Below are positions 20,613-34,309 of a DNA stretch of 64,000 bases, piece by piece. Origin of the DNA: Impatiens glandulifera (Eukaryota; Streptophyta; Magnoliopsida; Ericales; Balsaminaceae); contig NC_061862.1 of the NCBI RefSeq assembly GCF_907164915.1, positions 80,255,718 through 80,319,717 of the forward strand. Reading direction: 5' to 3'. The position numbers were made by a program, and so were the translations under genes. The notes under the pieces were generated by a model, which saw nothing but the letters and a program-made list of their open reading frames with translations, searched no databases and was not told the origin of the DNA. The stretch's first letter is position 1; every line of letters begins with the position of its first letter.

Positions 20613-22282
20613 ATAGTATATAGAGTTTTAAACACTCCAAGTGGGCTGACCTACCACCATTCCTTAGCAACTTGAGACATTCAACAAGCCCAAATAATGT
20701 CTGAACTTGTCGGTAGTAACTGGCTTCATCAACACATCAACTTCATTTTCACTAGTATGAACTTTTTGTAATAGTATCTCACCAGATGCGATCAACTCTT
20801 TGATCTTGTGAAATATCACATTAATATGATTCGTTTTAGCATGGGACACCAGATTCTTTGCCAAATAAATGACGCTCTAACTGTCACAAAGTAACAGAAC
20901 TCCACCTTGCTCAATACCTAGTTCATTTACTAGCCCATTAAGCCACACCACTTCTTTAGTATCTTCAACTACTGCCATATATTATGCTTCAGTTGTTGAT
21001 AGTACCACGGTAGACTGAAGTATTGATTTCTAACATATAGGTCCCTATAAAAAGTAAACACAAATCCGATTAAAGACCTTCTATCATCCATATCACCAAT
21101 ATAGTCTAAATCCACATATCTAATAACTACATAATCAACTCGTTGACCACCAAAAACAATATCATAACTTGAAGTTCCCTTCAGATATTTGAAGATTCAT
21201 TTGATTGCTTCCCAATGTTGTTTACCCGGTTTGCCATGAACTTACTAACTTGACTCACAACTTGAGCCAAATCCGGTCGTGTACAAACAATCGCATACAT
21301 CAAACAAGCAACTACACTTGCATATAGAACATTTGTCATGTCTTGAACATCCTTGTCCGTCTTCGGACATTGTTCAAAAGAAAACTTAAAATAATTCGCC
21401 AAAGGAGTGAACATTGGCTTCAAATTGCTCATCCCAAATTTGTCTAGTATTTTCTCAACATAATCTCGTTGAGATAACCACAGTTTTTTGAGCTTCTATC
21501 CATGCGAATTTCCATTCCAAGAATCTATTCGCAGCACCTAAGTCTTTCATATTAAACTTCTAACCTAACAAATCTTTCAAGCTAACAATATAATACATAT
21601 GTTGTGCAACAATCAACATATCATGCACATAAAGTAACAACAATAAAAATCAAAGAGTCATCATCAAGGCTTTTGACATAATCACAACAATCACACTCGC
21701 ATCGCCTATAACTAATTTTAATCATGTAGGAGTTACACCATTTGTATCACTGTCTTGGAGACTATTTTAACTTGTACGACGATTTCTTTAACTTGCACAC
21801 TAGATGTCTACGTCCAGGCTGAGTGAACCCTTGTGGTTGCTTCATATATATTTTCTCTTCTAAATCACCATGTAAAAAAGAAGCTTTAACAATTATCTAC
21901 TCTAAGTTCAAATCACAATTGGCTACTAACACAATCACTAACCTAATTGAAGTATGTCTAACTACCGGAGAAAAGATTTTCATCATAATATATCCCCTTC
22001 TACTACGAATATATATTTACAACAAGTCGAGCTCTGAACTTTTCCCCTTCTTTTTCTAATACTGTTAGTTTATTCTTATAGACCCATTTGCACCAAATTG
22101 CCTTCTTACCCTCAGGAAGCTCAGCTAGCTCTCATGTTTGGTTCTTATGAAAAGACTTCATCTCCTCAACCATCATACTCATCCATTTATCTTTCATCTC
22201 ACTCGTAATTGTTTCTTGTAAACTTACCGGATCATCAACAACTATAAATAATTGTGAACTAGACCATGTCTTCATAACCAAA
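20613..22282 (-). pseudogene. Degenerate RNase H / reverse transcriptase / integrase of the old copia element
   Basis: Reading on the minus strand, 20664-20864 gives an RNase H C-terminal piece (LVSHAKTNHINV, EILLQKVHTSENEVD). The span 21181-21432 gives a late RT piece (CLMYAIVCTRPDLA). Between and beyond these the same protein continues in broken frames. Known copia elements of the Tnt1 class have these segments in this order. Stops and frameshifts are frequent, so it is non-functional. The young SIRE-type element entered just 3' of the RNase H end. Confidence 0.8.
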
Positions 22283-22755
22283 CACTAGTAAAAACAATAT
22301 TTTTAACGACCAATATTAACCACGGCGACCATACGCCGTGGTTAATAATTTTTATTAGTGTTGGAGATCTATATGCCGTGGTTAATAATTTTTATTAGTG
22401 TCGGCTATGTAATGCCCACACTAATAAGTATTATTAACCACAACTTTCATTGTATTCGACGTGGCTAATGTTTTGGCTTTTCCGCCACACTCCCACCATT
22501 ATTATTAATCACGGTTTTATGATGAACGAACGTCGTGGCTAAAAGTCATTTTTTCCCGCCATTTTTTAGAGAAAAATAATAACCACGGCGATAGCATCAA
22601 GCCATGATTAATAAACTATTTATTAATCACGGTTTTATGATAACGCCATCCTTAATAATCGTCCAATAAAATTACCAGATTATTGATTATTAAGAACTGT
22701 GTTATCATAAAACATTGATTAATAAACTATTATTAATCACAGCTTTCTGATAGCT
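22283..22755. mobile_element. CACTA-like terminal fragment inside the old copia element
   Basis: It begins CACTAGTAAAAACA, the usual start of plant En/Spm elements. Next comes a cluster of direct and inverted subterminal motifs: ATTAACCACGGCGACC, CGCCGTGGTTAATAAT repeated, and several ATTAATCACGG variants. It interrupts the copia relic between integrase and gag. The far end is not clear and no transposase is present, so it is a short non-autonomous copy or a fragment. Confidence 0.55.
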
Positions 22756-22994
22756 AAATCTTGTGTTTTCGTTCTTTAGTTGGTTTCTTTCGTTTTACAA
22801 TTGTTGGATGTTTTTATTGTTCTTGCATTAAGAGATACTTCATCTCTTGGTATCCCAACACATATAACCTCTTCTTCAGATACAACTTGGTTGTCAACGA
22901 TCTTCTAACTTTTTTCATATCTCAACTGGAGATTACATATTCATCACATGATACATAATATAATCTTCCAAAAAAAAAGTATGATCCTCGATGC

Positions 22995-23180
22995 CTATTG
23001 TTGAAACTCTTCACAATCTTTGTCCTCCAATCCTGTTGGCTTTTCAGCACTCAATGCTTTCAATATTCCTTGTTGAGCCAACAGATCTTTAACTCTGGTT
23101 TTCCACATACCTAAATTACTTGTTCCATTGAACTTTCCAACTTTAAATATGGTACTAGAATATATCTCAACAAACTCCAA
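22995..23180 (-). pseudogene. Gag N-terminal remnant of the old copia element
   Basis: The frame reads KVGKFNGTSNLGMWKTRVKD then LLAQQGILKALSAEKP, typical of the start of Tnt1-like gag. It begins at the PBS-proximal side, as expected. The rest of gag and the protease region are missing or unreadable. Confidence 0.7.
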
Positions 23181-23679
23181 GACAAATCAAACAAGTTCAA
23201 AACTAAAGCTAGACAAAGCCTCAAGAATTTGTTGAAATCTGTAACCAAATAAGCCTTTTGCTTATTTTGACAAACAAACATAACCTAAATCAAGGAAGTC
23301 CTAAGCTTTTCGATTTGTTTCTCTCTCCTACCGTAAGTTACTACTAAAATATTCTCTCTTTTTTAAAAAATATATTTTCAGATTTTTATTTTTCTGCGGA
23401 TTGAAAAATCAGATCTGAAATTATTTTCTCTTTCTTTCAGATTCTGCCGATCTATTTCCAGTAAAAGAGAGAAAATCGAAAACCCTGTTTTCAGCTTTTC
23501 ACTACTGCCTACTTCTTGTTACTGTTATTGAAATCCGTTTTCGTCTAGAAGCTTCGCCTAGTCGAGCAAACTTTGCATTTTTTTCTTCACCACCGCTGTC
23601 GATCTGTTCTGAGAATTAAAACCCGAACGCAGAACACAACATCTTCCTCTCTAATTAGTTTAGGTTAAATCTCAACGAC

Positions 23680-23691
23680 GCTCTGATACCA
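23680..23691 (-). promoter_or_regulatory. Primer-binding site of the old copia element
   Basis: TGGTATCAGAGC on the minus strand lies directly inside the degenerate LTR that starts near 23694. It is the same tRNA-Met type as in the young element. Confidence 0.8.
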
Positions 23692-23693
23692 AT

Positions 23694-23946
23694 TTTTGAT
23701 TCGAGTAATCATGTAAACTAATAACAATAAAGAAAACAAAAGAAAGAATACAAGATTTAACGATGTTCGACCAAACTGTCTACGTCCTCGGGAGTATCGT
23801 CAAATATATTATTTCACTCTTAGAGTTAAACCATATATTACATGATATTTATATAGTAGTATATTAGGTCACAAAGACTAAACTACTCTAGGCCCAATCT
23901 ATTAACTCTAAATTTAATTAAGTGTATATAAGTCACATAAATAATT
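23694..23946 (-). mobile_element. Degenerate LTR of the old copia element (5' LTR in element orientation)
   Basis: It is the partner of 6311-6563, with many substitutions and small indels. The terminal TG has decayed to TT. Together with the left copy it brackets the whole nest. Confidence 0.75.
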
Positions 23947-25541
23947 ATTTATGTTGTGTAATTGTAATTTGCTCTCCTAGTATTTGGCTTATGTTATTAT
24001 TTTGTATATGTATTTAGGTTATTTGGTATATGTATTTAGGTTTGTACGTGGGTACCTAGGATGGATGGGATTTTGCTTGTTTGTTAATAATATTAACAAA
24101 ATTTCAAATCTAACTTTTATCATTTTAATAAAGACTCACAACCATTACAATTTACTATATAATTCCATTTTCACTTAAAATGACTTAAAATATAGTGGAG
24201 TCATGACTATGAAATTGTGCAAATATTTTAAATTAAAAAAAATATCACTCATGCCAGCTTAGATAATCAATATAAGCTCCCACAGTAAAAAAAAAAATTG
24301 GATTACATCGTTGTGGATTTTATGACTCCCTTTCAACACGCAATTACTTTATTTTTCCACATTTTACTCGATGTTTCAAAATTTTCAACTTGTTTGTTGT
24401 CTTGATTAATCTTCATTGTTGACATTTCGATTCCACATCTTAGTTTTGCTCGACACTCATTTTCTTGAAAGGGTTGAGCATTTATGACACTCATTTATTG
24501 AGCTTTCTCACTTTAGCATAAGAGAACAAGATAATCAGGACAAGTTCCAACATCAATTTTTGTAATCACCATCAGAGTTGGATTCCTCATAGAATGGAGA
24601 CAAAAATTAAAGTTAAAAACTTGAATCTAATGTAAGATTTAGAATTATAAGACTTGAAATTAATGTAAACAATTATATTACAATCATTAAAAAAAAATTA
24701 ATACAAATATATTAATATTTAAAAAAAATTAAAAATAAGTAATCATTTTTTTTAGCTAAATAATGTGCTTAGACCAATATGTCATCCTTAAAAAACAAAA
24801 AAAAAAATATCCTTTGTGATACATTTTATATATCAACCAATCAACCGACTCATTTAGGGCTTGTTTGAGGAAAGAGTTTTTGGGTTTTACCTGGTTTTAT
24901 TCAAGAAAATCCTCGTTTGATAAAAAGTATGAAAAAATTGGTTTTTAAAATTTTAAATTAATTTGTCCACTTTAGAAGATATAGTGTAGGTGAGGTGAGA
25001 AAATGATGGTTTAGAGAGAGAATAAAATTAGAGGGTAATTTTAATATTTAAATGATAAAATTATTTGATTTGATGTTGATAAGATATTTGAGTTTCGAGA
25101 TAAAAACTGAATTTTATAAAAAAAAAAAAAAAAATCCTTACACAAATCAATAACCCTCATTTACCCCTTTAATTACTGAATAAAAAAAAAAACTTTAATG
25201 ACAGAAAACCTAATTTGACTTTATATGACAGAAAACTTTATTTATTATTAAGTATGCATACTCATCGATTCTTTAAGGTGATATATTTGTCATATCTTGA
25301 ATTAGATAAGAATCATGGAAAAGGCAATTAATTAAATTAAGGAAACAAGATAATTGCATCATGATGATGACTATATATTCCATTATCTTAAATTGCATCA
25401 TTTCATTCTAATATTCCTTCCATACAACTAGCTAATTTATTACATATATAAAATATATGCACCTTACCACATGTTTAATTTAATAACATCAATGACACTA
25501 AAATCATATGTTCATGATTTCGAATATTAAAAAAGAAAAAG
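23947..25541. other. AT-rich intergenic DNA downstream of the OPT gene
   Basis: No gene is seen. A GGCTTGTTTGA motif near 24857 and TTTTGGGTTTTACC near 24887 look like a decayed MITE edge but have no clear partner. The last 300 bases are 3' flank of the OPT gene; they recur in the duplicated copy (near 39786-39944). Confidence 0.5.
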
Positions 25542-28500
25542 TTAACGTACTGGACAATCATCTACCACGACCCCTTTAGCTATCGGACATGTCGCCAAAT
25601 CGCAATGCTCTCCGGCCGTCCCCCACCAACTCAACTCCCTGTTCTCCGTCCCGAGCGTAAAATAAAGGAAAACCGCCATAAAAGCCACTCCCGCATCCAA
25701 GGCAGCCGACAAGATATAGTTATACCTCTGCCACCACTTCTTCCTATATCGAAACACGAAAAAGTTGAAAATCGTCCCCACCAAAATCCACGAATTGTAG
25801 TTCAAAGCAGTCGCAGGCGGCATATTTCCGGTCGCCCCCAACAAAACCGGGAGGTTAATGAGTGGAATCCACGTTTGTTTAGGAAACGCCTTATGCAGAA
25901 GCCAAACCAAAACCGGTCCAATGGCCCCTCCTAGGAAGAACCAGTTCATTCCACTATAGTTCCCCAAACTACCGAATATCCGTTTGGGTCCAACCAGCCC
26001 CCAGATTACAGAGGCGTCGAAAAAGACACGATCCCCCGGACAGGTCCACGGGCTGTTGGGCGGGAGAATATCGTCTTGACATATGTTTTCCACGGTGTTA
26101 AGTAGCCACATTGCGACTGTTATGTTAATTGTTCCGGCTACAATGGTTCCAATGAATTGAACCAAGAACATAGATCTAGGCGGGATCTTCATGTAATGAC
26201 CTAGCTTGAAGTCACTTAAGAAAGACACGGCTTGAGCCATGCTCATGTAACCGTATACTTTGAAACACACGTTGGCGATTGGTCTCCCCGGGTATATGAG
26301 TCCCATTATGTACTCCGTTATTATGTTCAATCCAGGCGTCTGGTTCGTTGTCGCGGTTATTATGCTGATTGGAAGGGTGAAGAAGAAGGCGATCAAGCAT
26401 GCAAACACAAGTCCCCACCATGGCATTTGAACTTCGTTTTTCAAGAAGATGCATAAGATGAGCGAAACGGAAAACGTTATCCCCAGCAATAAGTGGAACC
26501 ACCACGATGGTATGTCTTTGTACTTTCTCATCAATCTCGTGTGTACGTCCTCCTTTTCAACCTTAATAGATGCTCGTAATCGTTGGTAAATCTCCCTGCA
26601 TAAGTTATCAAAACATTAATTAATTGTTCAATCTGAGTTACTATATATATATATATATATAGAATTTAGTATTATCAAACCAACCTCCCGTAGAACAAGG
26701 CGACATGGGTGATTGTAGATGCAATGGTGGCGAAGCCGAAACCGTAAGTAAGTGCAAAAAACATACTCAAATGTATTCTCCCCTGGTCCTGGTACTTGAC
26801 CATGTCTATTTCGAACTTGTTGTTTACAATCTCGGAAATGTTATACTTTTGGCCTCCAGAAGTGAAAAGGTGGGAGGAGAAAATGGGGAATGTTTGGGCA
26901 GAGTATGAGTTGAGACCCCAATAGGCAACAGGAATGACAATGTAGACTATCAAGACGAAACCGAAAAAGACATTGACGATGGCGAAGAAAGGGCAAATGA
27001 GTGGGCTAAACAAGAAGGAGGCGACCACGGACCAGTCGAGGGTGAAGGCTCCAAGGCCGAGACCTCTCATGCCCGAGCCGAGCTGTTGGGCGGTTACTGA
27101 TTTGGAGAAGACCCAACAGACCCATGAGATGTTGGATAGTGTAGTGAAAAGGTAACCAGGGAGTGTGTACCAGGTGAAGCTGCATATGAGGGCTATTAGG
27201 AAGAACTTTCCTCTTGATATTCTTTTTTCTTCTTTATTTGATTCTTTTTCATGCAATGCCCTGAAAATTTTAATTATTTTATTAAAATATATTTTAATAA
27301 AATGAAAATACAAAATAAAGATTAGTGGTGAACCGGAAAAGGGAGACTTGAACGAGTGTCCCCGGCCACCACATGTGAGCCGGCTCCACAACAAATTTTC
27401 TGAGTAAACCGGCCCACCCGTAACCCAATACCTGTCAATTTTGCCAGCCCATGAATTAGTTAGAAATTTCTAATTTCCAATTTCGTAGGAGTGGACCCGA
27501 CCCGAACCAATGAAACTAGTCTATCTATTTTAAGTAGTTTGTTTTTATCTTCTTAGTGGCATCATGCATCTTAGGTAGAGTTTTCTTTTCCTTTTTAATT
27601 AAATTTATTTTTTTTATGTGAGCTTGTTTGATATGAATTATTTTAAAATAATTTACGATTATATTTAACTATCATTTTTCAAATTCATCAAATAATCTAA
27701 CTAAAAATAATCACCTATATTACTTTTTAACATTAAAATATCTTGATAATTTTATCAAATAATAAGAGTTCTAAACTTCTAGTTTTAAAATTTTAGGAAA
27801 TAATATCTATTTGATTTTTATTTTAATATAACTGAAAATTAAGATTTAAATATAATATTAAATTTTAAGTATTAAATTACTTTAATATTTAGAAATAAAA
27901 TTTGAATTATTTAATAAAAATATCTAAATATTCAATATATAATTATTTTGATAATATTTAATAGATCAAATAAATCAAGACTGTTATTTATTTATATATT
28001 AATTATATTAGTTAATAAATTTAATATATTAATTTAATTTTATAAATAGATAAATATAATTTAATATATTGAATATTAAATATTAAATAAAAAGATAATA
28101 AAAAATTAAGATTTTTTGTATTTTTATATATTAAATAATTTATATATATATATATATATTCTTATCCCAATTTTATAATATGTGTAGATATTATTTGTCA
28201 TTATTATAGTGTTTGAAAAGAAGTACTTCAGAAAAAATGATGCAGAACTATTAATTTTAAGAGAATATATTAGTCTTTTTGATATTTTTGTTTAAGAGAG
28301 GATAATAATAAAAAAAATCATTTTTTTAAATAAGTTAAATATTTTAACTATTTAATTTTAAAATATTTACTTATATTTAAAAATAATAGTTATAAATATA
28401 GGTTATCAAGTATACTTAAATTATAAAAAATATTAATATATTAAACTAAATAATAAATTATTTTATCAAACATTTCTTAAATGTTAAAAAATAATATTCA

Positions 28501-29386
28501 TGTGCGTGTAAAAAAATAAAAAATAAATAAAATTGATTTGACAAAAAAAAATTAAAGAGGATAATTGAGTCAAATTAGATATGTACAACTATAAATGTAC
28601 TAATATAAAATAACTTTTAGTTATATTTAAGATCAAAAGCTAGTTTTAGAATAATAAAAACTAATATTATATATGTTATCACTTTCATCATTAATGAATA
28701 GTTGAACTCCACTAACAATATATTTATTTAATTATTTTTTCAAATCAAAAACAAAAGTAAAAATAAATTATTAGATGGTTTAATGTAGTGATGTCTTAGG
28801 CTGACCCTTTTTATTAATTTAACTAAAAAAGAATTATATATATATGACGCAAGCATGACGTACGCACCTGAGTAGTAATAATGAGAATCCAGCCGGAGAT
28901 GAATGAAATTTTCCGGTGATAAAAAGCCTTAATAATGGTGACGATTCCGACAGCATAAGCAGAGCCGTTTCCAAATGCACTACCGGCGTTAGCAAAGATG
29001 GAAATAAGGACATGCTCCTTCATATTGAAAGGACCCGGATTGAGAGAGAAAGACTTTGACCCGAACCCGGGGAGACGAAATTGGGTTTTGGGAAGGATAG
29101 CTGCTAGAAAGTGTCCGATCGGAAGAGTGGCGACTTGAACTGTGATTTGAGTGATGACAAGTGGTTCGGTTCTGTAAGCGAAGAATTGATTAAGGAAAGA
29201 GAGAAGCCCACATGATAATATTCCCAAAAACCACATCCGGAATGTCCATATTGGAAGGGTCGGGTCGTCGGTGTTGGCTACGGTTAGTCGAACCTCTTCA
29301 ATTGGGGATTCGTCTTCTTCGTCGGCGCCGGAAAAAGCGGCGGCGGCGGCGGATGGTTGCGGTGCTTCTATCTCCATGTAGCCCAT
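25542..29386 (-). CDS. Oligopeptide transporter (OPT family, peptide-transporter clade), four exons
   Basis: OPTs are proton-coupled plasma-membrane carriers of tetra/pentapeptides, glutathione or metal chelates. Exons are 28868-29386, 27334-27431, 26685-27260 and 25542-26595, with GT/AG borders and matching phases (0, 2, 2). They give 748 residues, normal for the family. Exon 1 carries [10 protein letters not shown] and the NPG motif ([12 protein letters not shown], about 114-125). Exon 2 encodes [13 protein letters not shown] and [13 protein letters not shown]. Exon 4 carries the KIPPR motif at about 534-538, the [17 protein letters not shown] segment and the usual end [14 protein letters not shown]. 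Many hydrophobic segments fit the expected 14-16 helices. I chose the ATG at 29386; an earlier in-frame ATG at 29485 is probably 5' UTR. The closest relatives I recognise are OPT1/OPT5-type proteins. The substrate cannot be told. The exon 3 acceptor could be off by one base. Confidence 0.92.
27432..28867 (-). other. Intron 1 of the OPT gene
   Basis: This 1.4-kb intron is very AT-rich with no ORF of note. It runs from GTGCGTAC at the donor to TTGACAG at the acceptor. About 1.2 kb of it recurs, diverged, in the duplicated copy (45277 to about 46620), which loses similarity about 250 bp before exon 1. Confidence 0.8.
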
Positions 29387-32300
29387 ATTGACTCCGGTAG
29401 CTAGGCCTAGCGGAGAGAGAGAGAGAGTGTTGATTGTGAGTGAGTCGGAAGAGAGAGAGTATGTGATATTAAATAAGTTTGGCAATAAACTGTCATAAAT
29501 AAATTAAAGAATTTTTTATTTATTTTATTTTTATAAAAAAAAATTATATTATATAACTTTTATTCTTATTATTAAATTAGTTCATTAAATAAAATATTTT
29601 TACTTTATTATTATTAAATTTTAATTTTAAATATAATATATTAATTTAATAATTAAATATACAAATAATATATATATATATATATATATATTATTTTGTC
29701 AAAGAGTATTTATTGAAAGAAGTTGATCTGTATCCTATTTATTGCATTCATAGAATATGATATTTTTTTGGGATGAAGTGTGAGTGCAATCATCTCATTC
29801 AAATTATACAGCTAAGCTATTCACATATAAATAAAAATATAAATTCAAAATATACAGCTAAGTTATTAGTCTTCCTTAATTTCTTCTCACATTTAGTATT
29901 CATCACAATATATATATATATATATAGTGGTTGATCTTGATTTTTCAAGTTTTGTTTAGAAGTTGAGAATTCCTAGTTGGATAAGAAAAAAAAGTAAGTT
30001 ACTTTTGAATTTTAATTGGTTGAACTAAAATTTTTTATTTATTTAATATAAGATAGAAATATTTTAATATTTTAATTAATAAAATAAATAATTTGATAAT
30101 TAAAATGATAATATTATAATGGAGAGAAATTATAATAATTTTTTTTATAAAATTTTATTTTTGTTAATAAAATAAAAGATTATTAGATTTTTTTATTTAT
30201 TTATAAAAGTTCAATTCTAATAAAAAAATTATTTCTTTTTTTTTTTTATTAATAATATTATTTAATTCATTAACCAAAATATTAAAATATATTTAATTTA
30301 AAAAAAATTAAATTAATATTATTATTATATATTAATATTTTCTATTTTAAAAAAAAAAAAAAATAATAATAATTTTATTATTATATATTAATATCTTCAA
30401 ATCTGTTTTTCAAAAAAAAAAATATATATAAATTTTAAAAAATCACAATACTCAATATTATTCTTTTAATTTGTATTTATTATTAATAAAAGATTCCAAT
30501 ATTAAACAAGTCACATAATCCTTGAATTCTCATTCCCAAGATCGAGTAGACTATACTTAATTAGTTTATTATTATATTGGGTGAGCACCTTGCAAGATTT
30601 TTATGTTTATGAAGTGTATATAATTCATTTTAAAATAAGACTAAGACCCTGTAAGGTTTAAATTATTTAAATAAGTTTAATTTAATTAAACATCATCTCA
30701 CTAATTCTATCAAATCTTATTTATTCCTTGATACTAATACATCCTATTTAAAAATTCACATGTTATTTAAATAACTTATTATATTATACATTTTTATATA
30801 ACTCATGTGTTATCTAAATAACTCATTACCGAACCAAAGCTAAGACATTGAAATTGATTTAACATAAATTGGGTACATTAATCATTATGCAATTGTGAAT
30901 TAGCCATAGCTAGCTAGTTAAATTAATAATACTTAAGAAGAGGATTATATAAAAGAAAGTAATAAAGTAAAGATAATGGCCAGCCAAGCTTTCTTATTAG
31001 TAGAAAAAGTCAAAAATGGGCTAATTAATTAATTAATTGAGGATTTGATTCCTGATTCATTTTTTTTAGAAAATGAATCTCCCTGTTTCTCAAGTCAGCT
31101 CATGTGGATGTATGACTTTTAAGTCATCCTAATTGATTGATTGCGTGATGGCATGGGGCCGGACTCTAATTACTTTGACCAAAAACAAAAAGACAACTTT
31201 GTATGCTATTTTTTTAATAATTTTTTTCTTGTAATTCATTTCAAAGAATATGCATATCATTCAAAACAAAATAGCATATAATTCAGCTTTTAATTTTTGT
31301 ATTTAGCAATAATATATGTAATAATAATTTTACGTAATAAATTAACGTAAAAAATTATAATCAAACACATTATATGTTACGTAATTTCCTTATATGACGA
31401 ATAAGTTGAAACAAATAAGTTGAGGATAAGATGCTCCTTACCAAATGTATTCAAGGTCGGCACTAAGGTAAGTCCAACAAGCTCTCAGACTGTGTCAACC
31501 CATTCTTCGGATAACCCATTTCATAAAAAGAATAAAATATTTAAGTTAAATTTATTATTTTTTAAAAATAAAATATTATAACAATGGTTCAAACTAATTA
31601 ACTTTTTTTTTATTTGATTATGAGTTCAAATCATATTAAAATTAAATTTTTTAATCAAATTTTAAAACTAAACTTAAGACAACAACCAAATTTTCACATT
31701 TTATCTGCTGTAGACTTGAACAGACCAAAACTCTAGTTCACGTCTGAATGTAGAACCAATTCCCTAACTAACCTCATTCAACTTCCCAAACTAACCTATT
31801 TTGTTCATTTATTCCCAAACTACCTACTTTACTATTCTAATTCAGTTTTCTTATTTATTTTTATTTTTTAAATTTATTTATATTTAAACTTATTATTATA
31901 TATATCTAAATTATTATTTTATTAAAATATTTAAATTATTATTTTTATAAATTTGATTATTTATATTTTAATATATATTTAAATTAATATTTTAAACTAT
32001 TAATTTTATAAATTTGATAATTTATATTTAATATATATTTACTTTTAAATATTATTTTATATAATTTTTATTTTAAAAAGTTTAATCTTATTTTATATAA
32101 ATAAGAATTATTTAAATATAATGACAAAAACATTATAAAAAAAACATGATTGTTCAAAGTGTCACCAAATAAATATGAAAATAAAGAGATTAAATATTTA
32201 ATTAAGAAATAAAAAAAACATAAGTTAAAAATGTTTATCAACGAATAAACCTAACATAAAATATAGTGTTAAAGATTTCAATTTTATGCTTAAAAAAATC

Positions 32301-33268
32301 AATATTGAACATTCTCAATTGAAAAAATATGATAATTTTATTCCCAATGAAATTTTGAGAAAGAGAAAAATTATAAAAGTAAAAGTCAGTGTATTCGAAT
32401 TTAGATGGCTAACTCACGAAAAAACCATAATTTTGAGAGGTATTGCCAAAAAAGTTATACTTAGACAAATATGTATTAAATAAAATTGTCAATAATTTAA
32501 AAAAGAATGATTGTAATTACTTTTATAAATTATTATATATGGTTATGGTTAAAATATATTAATACTTATTATGAGGGCGTGGAATGAATATTTATTATAT
32601 TATATAAATAATAATTGAAATGTAAATGTATATATATATATATATATTTTAATTAAAATTATAAAATTTATTAATATATAAATAATAATGTAAATATATA
32701 CATTAAAATATAAATAATCTAATTTATAAAAAAAAATTAATAAAAAAGATTAATTTATATATATATATATTTAATAATAAGTTTAAATATAATAAAAATA
32801 AATAAATAAATAAAATTAAAATATGAAAATTGAATTTAAATAGTAAAGTATGTTAGTTTGAAAAGTTAAACATAAAAAAAAAAAAAAAATTAATTTAGAA
32901 ATTGGTTTACCTTATAATAAACTAAGTTCAAACTTACCCTCAATCTATCATAATTCATATGATTGATTGTGATCACCCCGGTTCTCTACAACGCTGAATA
33001 TTAATTTATATTTACTTTCAATTTTCTTTACAAACAATCTACCAAAGAATCTACCATAGAATTCCGTTTCAGATTTTCAAAGCTCTATCAGATTGAAAAA
33101 TCTATTATCATTTAGCATCCACATTCTACTCATTCAAATGGCTGGAGGTCATAATCTCTTTGCGGTCTCAGAATAGACTTTTCATATTCTTACACTGAAT
33201 TATCCCAAACTATTTTTTACAATTCTGGATCCTTATAACAAAATTGAGAATATTCCTAATAAATATAA
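29387..33268. other. AT-rich intergenic DNA upstream of the OPT gene
   Basis: The first part (29387-29700) is the likely promoter and 5' UTR; a GA/CT repeat lies at 29413-29427. TA runs lie at 29668-29692 and 29910-29926. The frame at 32286-32483 (65 codons) has no recognisable product and sits in very AT-rich DNA. I see no other feature. Confidence 0.5.
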
Positions 33269-34309
33269 TATATTAGAGATATAGTATAAAGACGGTAAAA
33301 TATTATCATAATATAATAAATTGTGATAATATCGATTTTATATTATATTATTTAGTTTTTCTATAAGTCTAATTTAATGTCTATATAAGAAAAATGCCCT
33401 ATGTAATTGAGAGATCATTCAATACAATCTCTTTCTATATTCTAACATGGTATCAGAGTCAAAATTTTGTCCTTGAGCACAGTGTGATGGAGGGGCTGCC
33501 TTCATCAATGGTTATTTTAGTCATTGATGGAGGGCTCAAATAAAACTCTGCTACCTCTCTATTTATTCTTCTTCCTCATCCTCTTTGCTATTCTCCTTTG
33601 CGTTGTCCACTGCCTCATCTTTTTTGCCGTTCGGTTCATCATTATCTATGTCTTCTTCAAACCCTAACCCTAACGTCATTCTCTTTGGCTAGCTCCTTTG
33701 GTTTTGGAGTAAGTTGTTACGGGATGAAATATTTCAACCCGTGTGGCACTAGGCTAGATCGACTCAGATTCTAGCTAATAAGCCTTTTTAGACAAAGAAA
33801 GAAAAACTTAGAGAAAGAAAGTGCTTAAAAATAAGAATTCTATTGAATGAACACTTGGTGTTTACAAATAAATACCTTTGAGGTATTTATAGGACTAATT
33901 ACAACTATTACATTAATAATACTACCCAACTACTATGTTAATTATATAATGTCCAACTAACTCATTAATGATATTCTCCCAACTACCTCATTAACGGACT
34001 TACTACCCAACTATTATATTAATTCCTTGTAGTGGACTTACTTAGACGATTGAGTCTCCCTTAGGCTAGGGAGATTAGAGATATAATATAAAATAATATA
34101 TCTGTAAGATATTATCACAATATGATAAATTGTGATAATATCGATATTATATTATATTATATTATATTATATTATATTATATTATATTATATTATATTAT
34201 ATTATATTATTTAGACTCCTTGTAAGTCTAATTTAATGTCTATATAAGAGACATGCCCTATGTAATTGAGAGATCATTCAATACAATCTTCTTTTATATT
34301 CTCACAATG
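33269..34309 (+). mobile_element. Small LTR element (TRIM-like) with decayed LTRs
   Basis: An LTR at about 33269-33444 (TATTAGAGATATAG to TTCTAACA) is followed at once by TGGTATCAGAGTC, a tRNA-Met-type primer-binding site at 33445. A second LTR lies at about 34072-34309, with shared blocks AAATTGTGATAATATCGAT, GTCTAATTTAATGTCTATAT and TTGAGAGATCATTCAATACA. The interior is about 630 bp and non-coding. The right LTR is longer because of an ATATT expansion. LTR edges are approximate and I could not confirm a target duplication. Confidence 0.7.
34145..34211. repeat. (ATATT)n microsatellite inside the right LTR
   Basis: About 13 copies of the pentamer ATATT lie where the partner LTR has only two or three. 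The expansion therefore arose after insertion. Confidence 0.9.

Noticed and set aside
29387..29485. Upstream in-frame start for the OPT protein (33 extra residues)
   Set aside because: The extra residues are Ser/Leu-rich and unlike OPT N-termini. The stretch overlaps a GA/CT leader repeat, so it is probably 5' UTR.
33660..33673. Interstitial telomere repeat (CCCTAAC)2
   Set aside because: Only two units, inside the small LTR element. Chance is enough.
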